Source: Vibrio sp. BS-M-Sm-2
GTDB lineage: Bacteria; Pseudomonadota; Gammaproteobacteria; Enterobacterales; Vibrionaceae
Reading direction: 5' to 3'
DNA: 64,000 nucleotides
Assembly (NCBI RefSeq): GCF_041504345.1
Contig: NZ_CP167895.1
Location: 744,001-808,000, forward strand
The notes under the pieces are model-generated. The model was not told the DNA's origin. It worked only from the letters and a program-made list of their open reading frames with translations, and ran no database searches. The position numbers were made by a program, and so were the translations under genes. This document shows positions 34,854-44,441 of this stretch, piece after piece. Each line of letters opens with the position of its first letter. The stretch's first letter is position 1.

Positions 34854-35241
34854 AAATAAGTGAAGAAAGTAATATTTATATTCTGTGAACACTGGGTTTT
34901 AAATAACCACTGACTTACACGCAATAATCAAGGGCTAAAATAAATGGATGTTCTGGATATTTGTGGTGTTGATTGACTAACTGCTAATTAAAACATTCTC
35001 GCCTATTTACTCTTCTCAGACAATTGAATACGAACTCTATTGACGAATCGCCATTTCATTTACCAACCTAAGCTCGCTTCCTAAATTTTACATACAATTA
35101 AATTAGACGCTCACGCGGAGTTGTTATGCTTTCTACTAAGAGCTAAGAATTCAGGAGGTTCGTTACCTCTTAATATTGATGGTTTGGTTAATGAAGGTAA
35201 GGGAATGATGTGATTCATTTGGATTGGAGTTTATTGAGGAC
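34854..35241. other. Intergenic region right of the insertion sequence
   Basis: This 388-base AT-rich stretch lies between the IS and the pullulanase terminator. I find no gene, inverted repeat or remnant of another element in it. Confidence 0.4.
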
Positions 35242-35265
35242 AAAAAAGGGAGACTGACGTCTCCC
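35242..35265 (-). terminator. Terminator of the pullulanase gene
   Basis: GGGAGAC and GTCTCCC form a perfect 7-bp stem with a TGAC-type loop. On the minus strand TTTTTT follows. It is 59 bases after the stop codon. Confidence 0.9.
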
Positions 35266-35323
35266 AAAAGGCTAGCTTGCGCTGGTTTTATTATCTGTTT
35301 ATTAGAATCATAAGCTTTAAGGC

Positions 35324-38300
35324 TTAATTCTTGGTTACTGAAACGACCGCTTTTTCTACATTGTCATCTAATTCATGAATCGCATTTAGAGTGAATGTGT
35401 AGCTGCCTGCTTCTGCTACGTTTAACTTACAATCTCCTTCGCTACCAAGGTCAATTGAACCGCTCGCAAGTTCAACTGAATTACAACCTAGGTCAAGTTG
35501 CTCCCAAGTAGCACCGCTAAACTTAAAGCCATACTCTTTTACTTCCAAAGTCTTTGTTACAGAGTAAACACCGTTGCCAATAAAGCTCATCGCCCAATCA
35601 TCAACAGGTGTCCAGCCATTCATTTCACCACGAACGTAAACCGGTGTTTGGCCGTATGGTGGGATGCTAGACACATCTTTATCAGAGTTATCAACCGGCA
35701 GACCGACACCTTGTGCATCGCCTTGAGCTTGTACAAATACAGCTGTTGTTAGTGCAGGGACCGTGAAGGTTTCAGCGGCGAAACTTGCACCTTTCACTGT
35801 GTCATCAGCCGAGTTTTGTTGAACGTCATGAAGTGTAAAGCCTGTCGCTCCTGTGATTTTGAACGATTGAGATTTATTGGTTGAGTTTACAACCGCGACA
35901 ATCGCATCATTTGCAGGGTCAAGGTCTTCGCCCGCAGACACACCATCATCGATAGACATGACAATCAAGCCTTCGACTTGATCTTCGCCAACGTTACGGA
36001 AGTCGACTCGCTTCATGACTTCGTCTGCAGTGTCTAAGCGGAACAGTTCACTTGAGCTACGGATTTTTAATAGCTCTAGGAATTGCTGTTTAGTCAGTTC
36101 AATGTCGTCTTCGTCTGGTTTAGCCGTTGGGTCAGCAATGATAGTCTTGATCAGATCCCAGTTCGCACCATCTTTATCTTCACGTGGTAATCCAACGTTC
36201 CAGTTGTTATCAGTACCATCAAACATTACGCGGTTGTACCAGTCACCTGAATCGTAAGAATCACGCTGCATAGACTTTGAACGTAGCAGTTCAGAACCCA
36301 TATGGATGAATGGTATGCCTTGGCCTAACATCACTGTAGAGAGCGATACAGACTGCATGCGAGCACGCTCTGCAGAGCTAGTACCATTGGCGATTTTGTA
36401 TGCGTTGTTATCCCAAAGCGTTTGGTTATCGTGTTTTGAAACGTAAGAGATGTTCTCTGAAGGCATCTTGGTGTAACCAGCTGGAGCACCGTTGTAATCA
36501 ACGTTTTTACCCAGTTTTGTATCGCCTTTGTAATCAATCAGTACGTATTCTGCGAGGTTACCTGCCATACCCAAACGAACAAGGTCTTGGTTATGTAAAC
36601 GACCATTGATCGAATCTTGATCAACTTTGGTTTCTTCGTTGGCAATCGCTGCATTACCAAAGCCTTGGTTAAAGCGAAGTGGGTGGTTGCCTTCTGAATC
36701 GACGCCACCATCAAATGGGCTACCGCCACGAACTGCATCACGCAAACGGTCTGAGAATGTGCCGATCTCTGTACCTGCCATGTTTACTTGGTTCGCTTGA
36801 TCGAAGCGGGCGTTGTTGGCGACTTCACCAAAGTCCCAGCCTTCCCCGTAGAACAGAGTATTCGGGTCAATTTTACGTACTTCTTCTAGCGCTTCGACCA
36901 TCACGTCTTTTGGTTGGTGGCCCATTAAGTCGAAACGGAAACCATCCACTTTATAGTCGTCAGCCCACACCTTAAGAGAGTCGACCATCAATTTACCCAT
37001 CATCAGGTTTTCGGTCGCAGTGTTGTCACAACAAGTCGAGTTTTCTACGCCGCCAGTGTTGACGTTAAGACGGTGGTAGTACCCAGGGACAATCTTATCC
37101 AGTACCGACTTATCGTTCACACCAGACGCATTGGTGTGGTTGTATACCACGTCCATGATCAGCTTGAGATCCATGTCGTGCGTGGCTTTCACCATTTGAC
37201 GGAATTCTAGAATGCGCTTCGAACCATTAGGATCTGTCGCGTAACTCCCCTCTGGAACCGTGTAATGGAATGGGTCGTAGCCCCAGTTGAAGCTATCAAG
37301 CATACGAAGGTCATTCATTAATGCTTGGGCGTCACCCGTTGAAGGGTCATAGCCATCGAGTACATCTTCAATGGTTTTGTTTTCATCTTCGTTACCACAC
37401 AAAGCGGCAGCAGGTTTTAAATCACACAGTTTACCGACCGTATCCGTAATATCGACACGGCTCGCGGCATCTTCATCAACGGTAGCGATATCAAATGCCG
37501 GTAAGATATGTAGCGTCGTCAAGCCCGCATCTTTCAATTCTTTTAGGTGTTTGACCGACTCACGATCTGCTTCTGTGAGAGCGAGGTATTTTCCATTTAG
37601 GTTCGCTGTACCTAGCTTATCGCTAAAACTAAAATCACGAAGGTGAGACTCGTAAAGTACGTGGTCTTCGTCTTTCTCTACGGTTGGTCGTTCGTAGTCG
37701 TCCCAGTTCGCTGGTTTCAAGGTTGAATCATTAAGGTCGATGACTTGAGAGTATGCAGAGTTCTTCGACAAACTGAGTGAGTAAGGGTCGGTTACTAGGC
37801 GAGTTTCAATGTTACCTGTGGTTGGATGGTAAACCTTCACTTGGTAACGATAGTAACTGTTGACTGCATTAGACACAGCATCAGTCGCCCAAATGCCCGT
37901 CTCAGTGCTTTCCGTCATTGGGATCACTTGGGAACTTTGTAGATCTTCGCTGTATAGGACGAGTTCTACATTTTGCGCTGTTGGTGCCCAAAGCTTGAAG
38001 GTAGCCGCACTGCCTTCAACAATAGCACCTAGTTCTTCACCCATCGCATTACCAGTATCTTCACTAGCAAATACCGCATCAAGTACACCTGGTTTTTGAA
38101 CCTCAGTTGAAGAGATAACATCGCCATTAGCATTGTAGGCAACAAAAATTATCTGAGATTTTAAGATGGTGCGTAACGTGTTGTCGTCAACGTCGATAGC
38201 AAGGGCCGGTAAGCTTTCAAGGTGGCGGAAACGCTCTTTCAATTCAGAAGATAGCTCCCCGTCTTTGCTTAGTTCAATTGCAGTTCCGCCGACAATTTCT

Positions 38301-39016
38301 TTGTCGTCGTTCATCGTGATGCTGTTATCTAATGCATAGAAGAGTTTGACAGAATCGGCATTGCTAGCGGCTTCCCAAGCAATGGTGGTCGCGTCTAACC
38401 AATGTGCTTTTTGGCCATCAATATTGACTGGTCTTTCTGAGATTGGGTCGTAGTACAATTCGCTGCTGCCATGGAATCCGAATACACCTTGCGAATCACC
38501 AAGCTTGGTTAACTCGATTTTCGAATTGGCACTACCAAACGCTTTTTCGTCGCCATTGTGTAAGATGAAGTTCATGCATTTATGCGGGTCAGAAGCATCA
38601 GGATCGACTTTTAACACATAGTAGGCACCGTAGGTATCGCTGATGCCGTCAAATTCATATGGTGCGTCCCAGTTGGTACCGCTTTCACTAAGACCCATTG
38701 CGATTAAGTCAGTGCTGGTGCAGCCTTCGCCATTCCAAAGGTGCAACCCCCAGCCATCATAGGTCGAGCTAGACGTGCTCGCAGCCGCGACATCACGTTT
38801 GTAGTAAACAACGACTTCGTTTTCGCCAGCTTTGTATAAGCCACTGTTGCCAGCATCCGTGTCGCTGTCGTTATCGCTGCCACAGCCTGCGATAAGGGTG
38901 GCAGTGAAGAGAGGCAATATCGCTTTGGCTAGTGTTGAGCGTTTGAAGCTTCTCTTTTTTGTAATGTTGAAGGTGCGTTGTAGAGTGATGTTCTTATTAA
39001 TATTTATGTTGTTCAC
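35324..39016 (-). CDS. pulA: Pullulanase-type debranching lipoprotein (GH13)
   Basis: The chosen GTG at 39016 gives 1230 residues; a TTG at 39076 is possible but adds 20 unlikely residues. The signal peptide ends at a lipobox LIAGC (Cys45). A CBM41-like domain follows (VVVYYKRDVAAA, DGWGLHLWNGEGC), then CBM48 (FKLWAPTAQNVELVLYSED) and the GH13 barrel with IMDVVYNHTNASG, nucleophile Asp696 (DGFRFDLMGHQ), acid/base Glu725 (YGEGWDFG) and VSKHDNQTLWD. A last beta domain (VYVRGEMNGW) may bind starch. It hydrolyses alpha-1,6 links in pullulan and starch at the cell surface. Confidence 0.9.
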   Translation of the reverse strand: MNNININKNITLQRTFNITKKRSFKRSTLAKAILPLFTATLIAGCGSDNDSDTDAGNSGLYKAGENEVVVYYKRDVAAASTSSSTYDGWGLHLWNGEGCTSTDLIAMGLSESGTNWDAPYEFDGISDTYGAYYVLKVDPDASDPHKCMNFILHNGDEKAFGSANSKIELTKLGDSQGVFGFHGSSELYYDPISERPVNIDGQKAHWLDATTIAWEAASNADSVKLFYALDNSITMNDDKEIVGGTAIELSKDGELSSELKERFRHLESLPALAIDVDDNTLRTILKSQIIFVAYNANGDVISSTEVQKPGVLDAVFASEDTGNAMGEELGAIVEGSAATFKLWAPTAQNVELVLYSEDLQSSQVIPMTESTETGIWATDAVSNAVNSYYRYQVKVYHPTTGNIETRLVTDPYSLSLSKNSAYSQVIDLNDSTLKPANWDDYERPTVEKDEDHVLYESHLRDFSFSDKLGTANLNGKYLALTEADRESVKHLKELKDAGLTTLHILPAFDIATVDEDAASRVDITDTVGKLCDLKPAAALCGNEDENKTIEDVLDGYDPSTGDAQALMNDLRMLDSFNWGYDPFHYTVPEGSYATDPNGSKRILEFRQMVKATHDMDLKLIMDVVYNHTNASGVNDKSVLDKIVPGYYHRLNVNTGGVENSTCCDNTATENLMMGKLMVDSLKVWADDYKVDGFRFDLMGHQPKDVMVEALEEVRKIDPNTLFYGEGWDFGEVANNARFDQANQVNMAGTEIGTFSDRLRDAVRGGSPFDGGVDSEGNHPLRFNQGFGNAAIANEETKVDQDSINGRLHNQDLVRLGMAGNLAEYVLIDYKGDTKLGKNVDYNGAPAGYTKMPSENISYVSKHDNQTLWDNNAYKIANGTSSAERARMQSVSLSTVMLGQGIPFIHMGSELLRSKSMQRDSYDSGDWYNRVMFDGTDNNWNVGLPREDKDGANWDLIKTIIADPTAKPDEDDIELTKQQFLELLKIRSSSELFRLDTADEVMKRVDFRNVGEDQVEGLIVMSIDDGVSAGEDLDPANDAIVAVVNSTNKSQSFKITGATGFTLHDVQQNSADDTVKGASFAAETFTVPALTTAVFVQAQGDAQGVGLPVDNSDKDVSSIPPYGQTPVYVRGEMNGWTPVDDWAMSFIGNGVYSVTKTLEVKEYGFKFSGATWEQLDLGCNSVELASGSIDLGSEGDCKLNVAEAGSYTFTLNAIHELDDNVEKAVVSVTKN

Positions 39017-39232
39017 GTTTGATATCCATATTTCACTTTTTATGAAGATGAATATCCTAGCTTTAACTAAGGTCAACTATTTGTGATGGCAATGTATAAA
39101 GTTATTTTTAATTAGTAAATATAGGAAACCTAGTGTCAGTATCACGCTTTGTATCTGGTTGTGGTTAAATTAATTGGATCAATCACTCATTTGTTTAATA
39201 TCAATAATATAGGGCGTAGAAGCTAGGCGTAG

Positions 39233-39262
39233 TTAATAAGGATGAGAGCTCATCCTTATTAA
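39233..39262. promoter_or_regulatory. Perfect 30-bp palindrome upstream of pulA containing opposed MalT-type hexamers
   Basis: TTAATAAGGATGAG (39233-39246) and CTCATCCTTATTAA (39249-39262) are exact reverse complements around AG. Each arm contains GGATGA, the MalT hexamer, facing each other. The site is 217-246 bases upstream of the pulA start and 307 bases from the DUF1294 start, within an AT-rich non-coding stretch of about 550 bases. No T-run follows, so a terminator is unlikely and a protein-binding site is favoured. Confidence 0.6.
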
Positions 39263-39568
39263 TGTGAGATTAATATCACTTTGTAATGTTCTTATTTTTC
39301 AAGAGTAATAAAGTTTTCATGTTCTATTTGTTCTTAATATCAATATTAGTAATTTTTATGTATTAGGGACGATAGCTGCACTCAAGGAGAAGCAAAAAAG
39401 TAGGTAGATTACGTCAGTTTCATTTGCAGATATTTGCAATTCCTATAAATTCCACAGTGCATTTAAGGAGAAGGTAGGTTTCTTGTGAGCGAAACCACCA
39501 GTTATCCATTTTTATCAAAATCTACAGGGCGTAAGCTACAGTATGTGAGCTGTTGCCCAAAGGAGCTG

Positions 39569-39958
39569 ATGTTGTCTTCATCTATTCAAATCGCTACCAC
39601 TTATCTGGTTCTGGTGGCGGTGTCTGTGTTGTTTGCGGGAAGTTCTAAAGCGCTGTTGGTGTGGTATTTCGTTATCGGTGTCGTGACGTTTTTTGTGTAC
39701 GCAAAGGACAAGCAAGCCGCGATTAATGGCAATTGGCGTGTGCCTGAGAAAACCCTGCACATTTTGTCTGTTGCTGGTGGCTGGTTAGGGGCTTTGATTG
39801 CTCAAGATAAGCTACGCCATAAAACGCAAAAGCAGCCGTTCAGATCTATCTATTGGCTGACAGTGGCAATGAATGTTGCGGTGTTTGTGTGGACGCTAAC
39901 CCCGAGCGGGCAGGTGATATTTGGTCGTTGGCTTAGTGATCTGGTGGGTTACTTTTAA
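39569..39958 (+). CDS. DUF1294 membrane protein
   Basis: The 129-residue product from the ATG at 39569 (AAGGAG just ahead) has three to four membrane segments and the DUF1294 core: FFVYAKDKQAAINGNWRVPE near residue 42, and LHILSVAGGWLGALIAQDKL near residue 63. A GTG at 39485 in the same frame has AAGGAGAAGG 13 bases ahead and would add 28 polar residues; it cannot be excluded. Some relatives carry a cold-shock domain in front, absent here. The function of the family is unknown. Confidence 0.75.
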   Translation: MLSSSIQIATTYLVLVAVSVLFAGSSKALLVWYFVIGVVTFFVYAKDKQAAINGNWRVPEKTLHILSVAGGWLGALIAQDKLRHKTQKQPFRSIYWLTVAMNVAVFVWTLTPSGQVIFGRWLSDLVGYF

Positions 39959-40013
39959 CGAGAATAACGGTTAGCACCGGAGTACTAACCGTTAAAACAT
40001 AGAAGTTATTCGA

Positions 40014-40598
40014 TTAAAGCATCGGAATGGTCGACGCTAACAGCAAGCCCGCCATACCGTAGTTAAAGCTTTTGATGCGTACTGGCGTTGTTAGCCAGTG
40101 TTGTAGCTGTTTGCCTGCTGCCGTCCAGAATGTCACTGATGGTAAGTTGGCTAGCGTGAATATCGCCGCGATGATCGCAAGCTCCCACCATGAACTGCCA
40201 CTGCTATAAACAGAAATGGCTGTCAGTGCCATTGACCAACCTTTTGGGTTAACCCATTGAAAACTTGCCGCGCCAATGAAGGTCATCGGTTTATAAGCTT
40301 CAGTGCTTTTCGCTTTTCCACTCTTGGCTATTTTAATTGCGAGGTACACCAAGTAAGCAAGGCTCAGGTATTTCAATACTTGGTGAGTCACCGGATAGGC
40401 GTTGAAAACCCCCATTAACCCAAAGCCAACCAATAGCAACATAGCTGCAAATCCTAGAGCAATGCCAAGCATGTGCGGAATGGTGCGGGCAAAGCCAACA
40501 TTGGCACCTGATGTCATGAGCATGATGTTATTTGGACCCGGCGTGAAGGTCGAGACAAACGCAAACAAGGCAAGTGCGCTAAGTTGTTCTAAAGGCAT
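40014..40598 (-). CDS. LysE/RhtB-family amino-acid exporter
   Basis: From the ATG at 40598 (GGAG site) the protein has 194 residues and about six membrane segments. A start at 40652 would add 18 polar residues. The LysE signature is FTPGPNNIMLMTSGANVGF near residue 18, and FQWVNPKGWSMALTAISVY near residue 112 is also typical. It likely exports an amino acid or homoserine-type compound by proton antiport. The divergent Lrp-type gene next door is the usual regulator arrangement. Confidence 0.88.
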   Translation of the reverse strand: MPLEQLSALALFAFVSTFTPGPNNIMLMTSGANVGFARTIPHMLGIALGFAAMLLLVGFGLMGVFNAYPVTHQVLKYLSLAYLVYLAIKIAKSGKAKSTEAYKPMTFIGAASFQWVNPKGWSMALTAISVYSSGSSWWELAIIAAIFTLANLPSVTFWTAAGKQLQHWLTTPVRIKSFNYGMAGLLLASTIPML

Positions 40599-40739
40599 AA
40601 TGGTTCTCCAGCAATAAAATGAACGAAGTGACTGACCGGTCATGACTTTCACGTGTTGAGAAACATAGTAGGTGGAAAGTGAGGCAATTATGTGCTTTTA
40701 TTTCCTCTATTATCACTAAATGCACAATAATAAGTACTT

Positions 40740-41180
40740 ATGGATAGATTTGACGAAAGGATATTGCAAGAGCTTAAGTTGGACGGCAGAATCTCCAACA
40801 TTGAGCTCTCAGAGCGGATTGGTTTGTCGGCTTCAGCGACGTTAAGGCGTGTACAAGATCTTGAGCGCAAAGGCATCATTCAAGGTTATCGTGCGGTTCT
40901 AGATAACGGCTTAATGGGCGTGGGTTTTATCGCCTACGTTTCGATCGGTTTATCAAGCCACAAAAAATCTGCTCAATTGGAGTTTGAAGAGCACGTTGCT
41001 ATGGAGAAAGAGGTCGTCGAGTGCCACAACATCACCGGAGCCAATGAGTACTTGTTGCGAGTCGAGACTAAAGACTTGCCGAGCTATAAGAAGTTTCATG
41101 CCGATGTGCTGGGGGAGTGCGCTCAGGTTCAATCCATCACAACCATGGTGGTGATGGACACCCCTAAAGATGAGCGTTAA
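40740..41180 (+). CDS. Lrp/AsnC-family transcriptional regulator
   Basis: The 146-residue protein has the AsnC helix-turn-helix (ILQELKLDGRISNIELSERI and LSASATLRRVQDLERKGII) and a C-terminal RAM ligand domain (VVECHNITGANEYLLRVETK). It lies divergent from the LysE-type exporter with a 141-base gap, which suggests that it controls the exporter in response to an amino acid. A LysR gene follows 26 bases later on the same strand. Confidence 0.9.
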   Translation: MDRFDERILQELKLDGRISNIELSERIGLSASATLRRVQDLERKGIIQGYRAVLDNGLMGVGFIAYVSIGLSSHKKSAQLEFEEHVAMEKEVVECHNITGANEYLLRVETKDLPSYKKFHADVLGECAQVQSITTMVVMDTPKDER

Positions 41181-41206
41181 TCGAGCTTAATATCAGGAGC
41201 GGAATA

Positions 41207-42136
41207 GTGCCTAATACGAATCAGTTGTTATTGTTCTTAGATGTGGTTCAACAAGGGTCGTTTACCAAAGCGGCAACCTTGCACGACATGGACAATTCTT
41301 CACTCTCTAAACAAATCAAAAAGCTTGAGCAAGACTTGGGTGTTCAGCTGCTCAACCGTTCTACTCGTTCGTTTTCTTTGACGTCAGCAGGAGAAGACAT
41401 TCTCGCGCAAACCTATGTGCTGAAAGACACCATCAATCAGATCCAAGGCATTGCTGATTCGTACCAGTCTGAACCTAAAGGTGTGCTACGAATTACGTCG
41501 CCGATTTATTTTGGTCAGCAATACTTGCAACCTATCATCACTCAGTTCATGAGAAAGTACCCAGATGTTCAGATTGTGCTGTCATTAGACGACAAGATCG
41601 CCAACATTATCGCAGGGCAGTTTGATATCGCATTTCGCTTCAGCAAGTTGGTGGAATCAAATCTAATTGCCAAGAAGATTGCCGATAGTAACTTCATGCT
41701 GGTCGCCTCGAATGACTTTGTTGAGCAGCATGGTAAGCCGAAAACGCCACAAGATCTGTTGTCTCTGCCTGCGGTGATTTATACCAATGGTGATATGACG
41801 GTGGATCATCTGCGAATCAGTGAAGAGCCGCATGGCAACACTTTCCAGAACCTGACGATTCGTGGCAACTATAAGGTGAGTGATGTTCGTACTATGGTGT
41901 CTTGTGTGAGAGATGGCTTAGGTTATGGCTTTCTTGATCAATCAAACCTGTACGCATCGATGAAAGAGTTGGGCTTAGTGACACTGCTTCCTGATTACGC
42001 TATCTCAACAGCGGATACTGCTATATACGCCGTCTACCCACACCGTAAGCAGACCAAGCTAGTAAAAGAGTTCATCACCTCAGTGCAAGATTATATTGGG
42101 TCACCAACGATTTGGGAGAAGATGCAGCAAGATTAA
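41207..42136 (+). CDS. LysR-family transcriptional regulator
   Basis: The 309-residue protein starts at a GTG preceded by AGGAGCGG. Its N-terminal winged helix is typical (FTKAATLHDMDNSSLSKQIK near residue 19, LEQDLGVQLLNRSTRSFSLT near residue 40). The periplasmic-binding-like effector domain follows (GVLRITSPIYFGQQYLQPII near residue 91). It has no divergently transcribed partner, so its target is unclear; the Lrp gene upstream may share its transcript. A strong terminator follows. Confidence 0.9.
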   Translation: MPNTNQLLLFLDVVQQGSFTKAATLHDMDNSSLSKQIKKLEQDLGVQLLNRSTRSFSLTSAGEDILAQTYVLKDTINQIQGIADSYQSEPKGVLRITSPIYFGQQYLQPIITQFMRKYPDVQIVLSLDDKIANIIAGQFDIAFRFSKLVESNLIAKKIADSNFMLVASNDFVEQHGKPKTPQDLLSLPAVIYTNGDMTVDHLRISEEPHGNTFQNLTIRGNYKVSDVRTMVSCVRDGLGYGFLDQSNLYASMKELGLVTLLPDYAISTADTAIYAVYPHRKQTKLVKEFITSVQDYIGSPTIWEKMQQD

Positions 42137-42160
42137 CGAGTTCTCTGCCATATCAAATCA

Positions 42161-42199
42161 AAAAAGAAGCCAGAACGTCACACGAACTGGCTTCTTTTT
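42161..42199. terminator. Bidirectional terminator between LysR gene and tsdA
   Basis: AAAAAGAAGCCAG (42161-42173) and CTGGCTTCTTTTT (42187-42199) form a perfect 13-bp stem with T-runs on both strands. It separates two convergent genes. Confidence 0.92.
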
Positions 42200-42291
42200 A
42201 CTTTTCTAACGCTCACTAATTTACAATGTAAAGTTCAGCTATAGCTGGCGTGAGCGTCTCTTTTCCCACAAAGAGTGCCCTTTGATTGAAG

Positions 42292-43353
42292 CTAGTGGTT
42301 GTGAATCGCTTCCTTGCCACTTGGGTACGCTTTTGAACCCAGTACATGACCGTCGACTTCTTTACCATAGTAACCTTGGTGGTTGTGGTAACGCTTAGCA
42401 TTGCCGGCAACATCACCCTTGTATCGTGGGTCTTGTGGGCGTTCATGGCTGTTCACAAAAGCTGCCACATCCCATGCATCTTGAATTGAAAGTTGCTGAC
42501 TCTTACCAAGCGGCATGTTTTCGTAAATGAAATAAGCCGCTGTGTTTATACGGTGCATTCCTGCGCCCCAGTTAAACGCGTTCTCACCCCATAATGGTGG
42601 GAAGTAAGAGCGACCATCAGCTCCTTTAATGCCTTCGCCATTTTGACCATGACACGTTTGACAGCTGGTTTGGTAAACCTTCTCGCCACGTGCAATAGAA
42701 GGTTCTTGTTCTGGGGTGGCGATCCTAGGGTAGCCACGGCCTGCCAATTTGCTTCTGTCATCGATTGGGTATTTGATTAACAGCTCTTGAGGAAGAGGGA
42801 AGCTTTCTGCTTTACCACCGACTTGTAACTCTGCATCGCTGATCTCAGGGACGGGTGTGTCTTGCATACCGTTCTTATCTAAGATGCCACCCATCGCCAA
42901 CCAGTAGGAGTAAGCGCTGAGTGCGACCAGTTCTTTTGAGTCTAAGGCTGGTGCGATTCCGTTCATTGAATAGGTGAAACAGCCTTGAATACGCTCAGCG
43001 TAGTTATTGACCTTGTCGTTTTTCTTACGGTAAGCGGGGTAGGCCATGTACGCCCCCCAAAGTGGCGCTGCATTGGGCTTCATACCTGCTTGCATGTGGC
43101 AGTTAACACAGTTTTGTTCGTTGCCGACGTATTCGCCGCGCATCTGTTGCGAGTCAACAAACAGTGAGTAACCTAATTTTACTTTGTCGCCAAATTCTCC
43201 TGCTGGGATATCCACTAAGTCGCGTGGCACTAGGTACTTGTTGTCTTTCACTTTTTCGACGGCTGGCAGTTCGGTTTGACGATCAGGTAATTCACCATCG
43301 GCATAAGCGAGTCCAGAGGCAAGGGTTGCGGTGATTAAAAGTAGTGTTTTCAT
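42292..43353 (-). CDS. tsdA: TsdA-like di-haem thiosulfate dehydrogenase / tetrathionate reductase
   Basis: The 353-residue exported protein has a signal peptide (LLITATLASGLAYA) and two haem motifs, CVNCH (82-86) and CQTCH (231-235). GCFTYSMNG places Cys125 where TsdA uses a cysteine as axial ligand of the first haem. FPPLWGENAFNWGAGMHR near residue 251 and ENMPLG, with Met280 as likely ligand of the second haem, are TsdA hallmarks. The enzyme joins two thiosulfates to tetrathionate or runs in reverse in the periplasm. It is 9 bases after tsdB and beside a second tetrathionate system. Confidence 0.85.
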   Translation of the reverse strand: MKTLLLITATLASGLAYADGELPDRQTELPAVEKVKDNKYLVPRDLVDIPAGEFGDKVKLGYSLFVDSQQMRGEYVGNEQNCVNCHMQAGMKPNAAPLWGAYMAYPAYRKKNDKVNNYAERIQGCFTYSMNGIAPALDSKELVALSAYSYWLAMGGILDKNGMQDTPVPEISDAELQVGGKAESFPLPQELLIKYPIDDRSKLAGRGYPRIATPEQEPSIARGEKVYQTSCQTCHGQNGEGIKGADGRSYFPPLWGENAFNWGAGMHRINTAAYFIYENMPLGKSQQLSIQDAWDVAAFVNSHERPQDPRYKGDVAGNAKRYHNHQGYYGKEVDGHVLGSKAYPSGKEAIHNH

Positions 43354-43362
43354 GCTAGCCCT

Positions 43363-44004
43363 TTAGTATCGAAAAGATGCGAAGTAGTAAGACAGGTTTT
43401 TGATCTCATCGTCGGTCAATTTGCCTGCGATGTTGCCCATCATGTTCAAGTCATCACCCTTGCGAGTGCCGTTTTTCCATGCGTTAAGCTGAGATTGAAT
43501 GTAGTCGGCATGCTGGCTCGCAAGGCGTGGAAACTTGTCTACGCCCATTCCGCTTGGTCCGTGGCAGGTAGCACATGCTGGAATGTTTCGGTCCCAATCG
43601 CCTTGAAATACAAGCTTGCGATACGGGTTCTCGATATCCGCTTGCGAGCCACGCTGTTCTAAGTCCGTGAATTCGTATGAAGGGAGAGAGGCAAAGTATT
43701 CGGCAACTTCACGACGAATAGCAGGATCAGACAAGCCATCGGCCATGCCTTTCATAATCGCGCTTTGACGCTCCCCACTAGAGAATAGAATCAATTGATG
43801 TTCTAGGTAGTCAGCATTCAGCCCAGCAAGCATAGGGGCGATGTTAGGCATTCCTTTCCCGTCAGCTTGATGGCACCCGCTACAGGTTTCTGCGGCTTCG
43901 GGCATAGGGTTAGGTGCTGCTTGTGTAAAACCGGATAAAGAAAGGCTTCCTAAAGCAGCGATGCAAAGCGTGAGAGTTTGAGTTTTTATATTCAGCTTAA
44001 TCAT
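43363..44004 (-). CDS. tsdB: Cytochrome c4-type di-haem protein, probable TsdB electron partner
   Basis: The 213-residue precursor has a signal peptide ending near SGFTQAA and two c-type haem sites, CSGCH (41-45) and CATCH (144-148), in two similar halves as in cytochrome c4. YFASLPSYEF and YYFASFRY end the two halves. Paired with TsdA it would pass electrons to or from the respiratory chain. The operator-like palindrome lies 57 bases upstream of its start. Confidence 0.82.
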   Translation of the reverse strand: MIKLNIKTQTLTLCIAALGSLSLSGFTQAAPNPMPEAAETCSGCHQADGKGMPNIAPMLAGLNADYLEHQLILFSSGERQSAIMKGMADGLSDPAIRREVAEYFASLPSYEFTDLEQRGSQADIENPYRKLVFQGDWDRNIPACATCHGPSGMGVDKFPRLASQHADYIQSQLNAWKNGTRKGDDLNMMGNIAGKLTDDEIKNLSYYFASFRY

Positions 44005-44060
44005 GAGGCGTCGCTATTGGTTGTAATGCACGCATTTTCGGCATAATTGAGCACTTACGC

Positions 44061-44079
44061 TATTGTGGATTTCCACATT
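44061..44079. promoter_or_regulatory. Palindromic site upstream of tsdBA, identical to the ttrB site
   Basis: TATTGTGGATTTCCACATT holds the 6-2-6 palindrome TGTGGA-TT-TCCACA. The same 19 bases occur once more in the window, at 49596-49614 in front of ttrB. Distances to the start codons are similar (56 and 65 bases). It is the best candidate for the TtrR response-regulator site. Confidence 0.7.
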
Positions 44080-44331
44080 AATTCGCTTGGAACTTGAGGT
44101 AAATCTCACATTAATAACCTTAATCGTCATGATGGTATTTAGTGAGTCCCAAAAAGCTGATTCAAATCGCCGTTAACGAAATGCAAGGGAGCTGCCATGT
44201 TCGCCTCGGTGTAACTGCTTGTTAAGGCTCTTTTATGGCACCGATTGTATAAGCATAGTGACTTTATGGAGACTGGCTAAAAATTGTGGCGTAGTGAAGA
44301 CTGACTGATTGCTTGGGGTAGGGCTGCCGTT

Positions 44332-44371
44332 CGAAAAACAGAGCAACCTCGAAGGACGAAGTTGCTCTGTT
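44332..44371 (-). terminator. Terminator after ttrA
   Basis: AACAGAGCAAC and GTTGCTCTGTT (44337-44371) pair over 11 bp with a further partly paired inner part. On the minus strand the stem is followed by TTTTT. It separates the ttrBCA transcript from tsdBA. Confidence 0.85.
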
Positions 44372-44441
44372 GTGTTCCTAGTTACGAATGAGTAGGGACA
44401 TGGTTGGATAAGTGCTTAAGTGAGATCTTACGGAGTTTAAA

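Noticed and set aside
31109-35180. A 14-base identity (CCTCTTAATATTGA) upstream of lamB and again near 35166
   Set aside because: A match of this length is expected several times by chance in 64 kb, and the second copy is not next to a promoter.
39262-39280. TGTGA and TATCACT near the pulA palindrome as a CRP site
   Set aside because: The half-sites are eight bases apart rather than six, so it does not fit the consensus.
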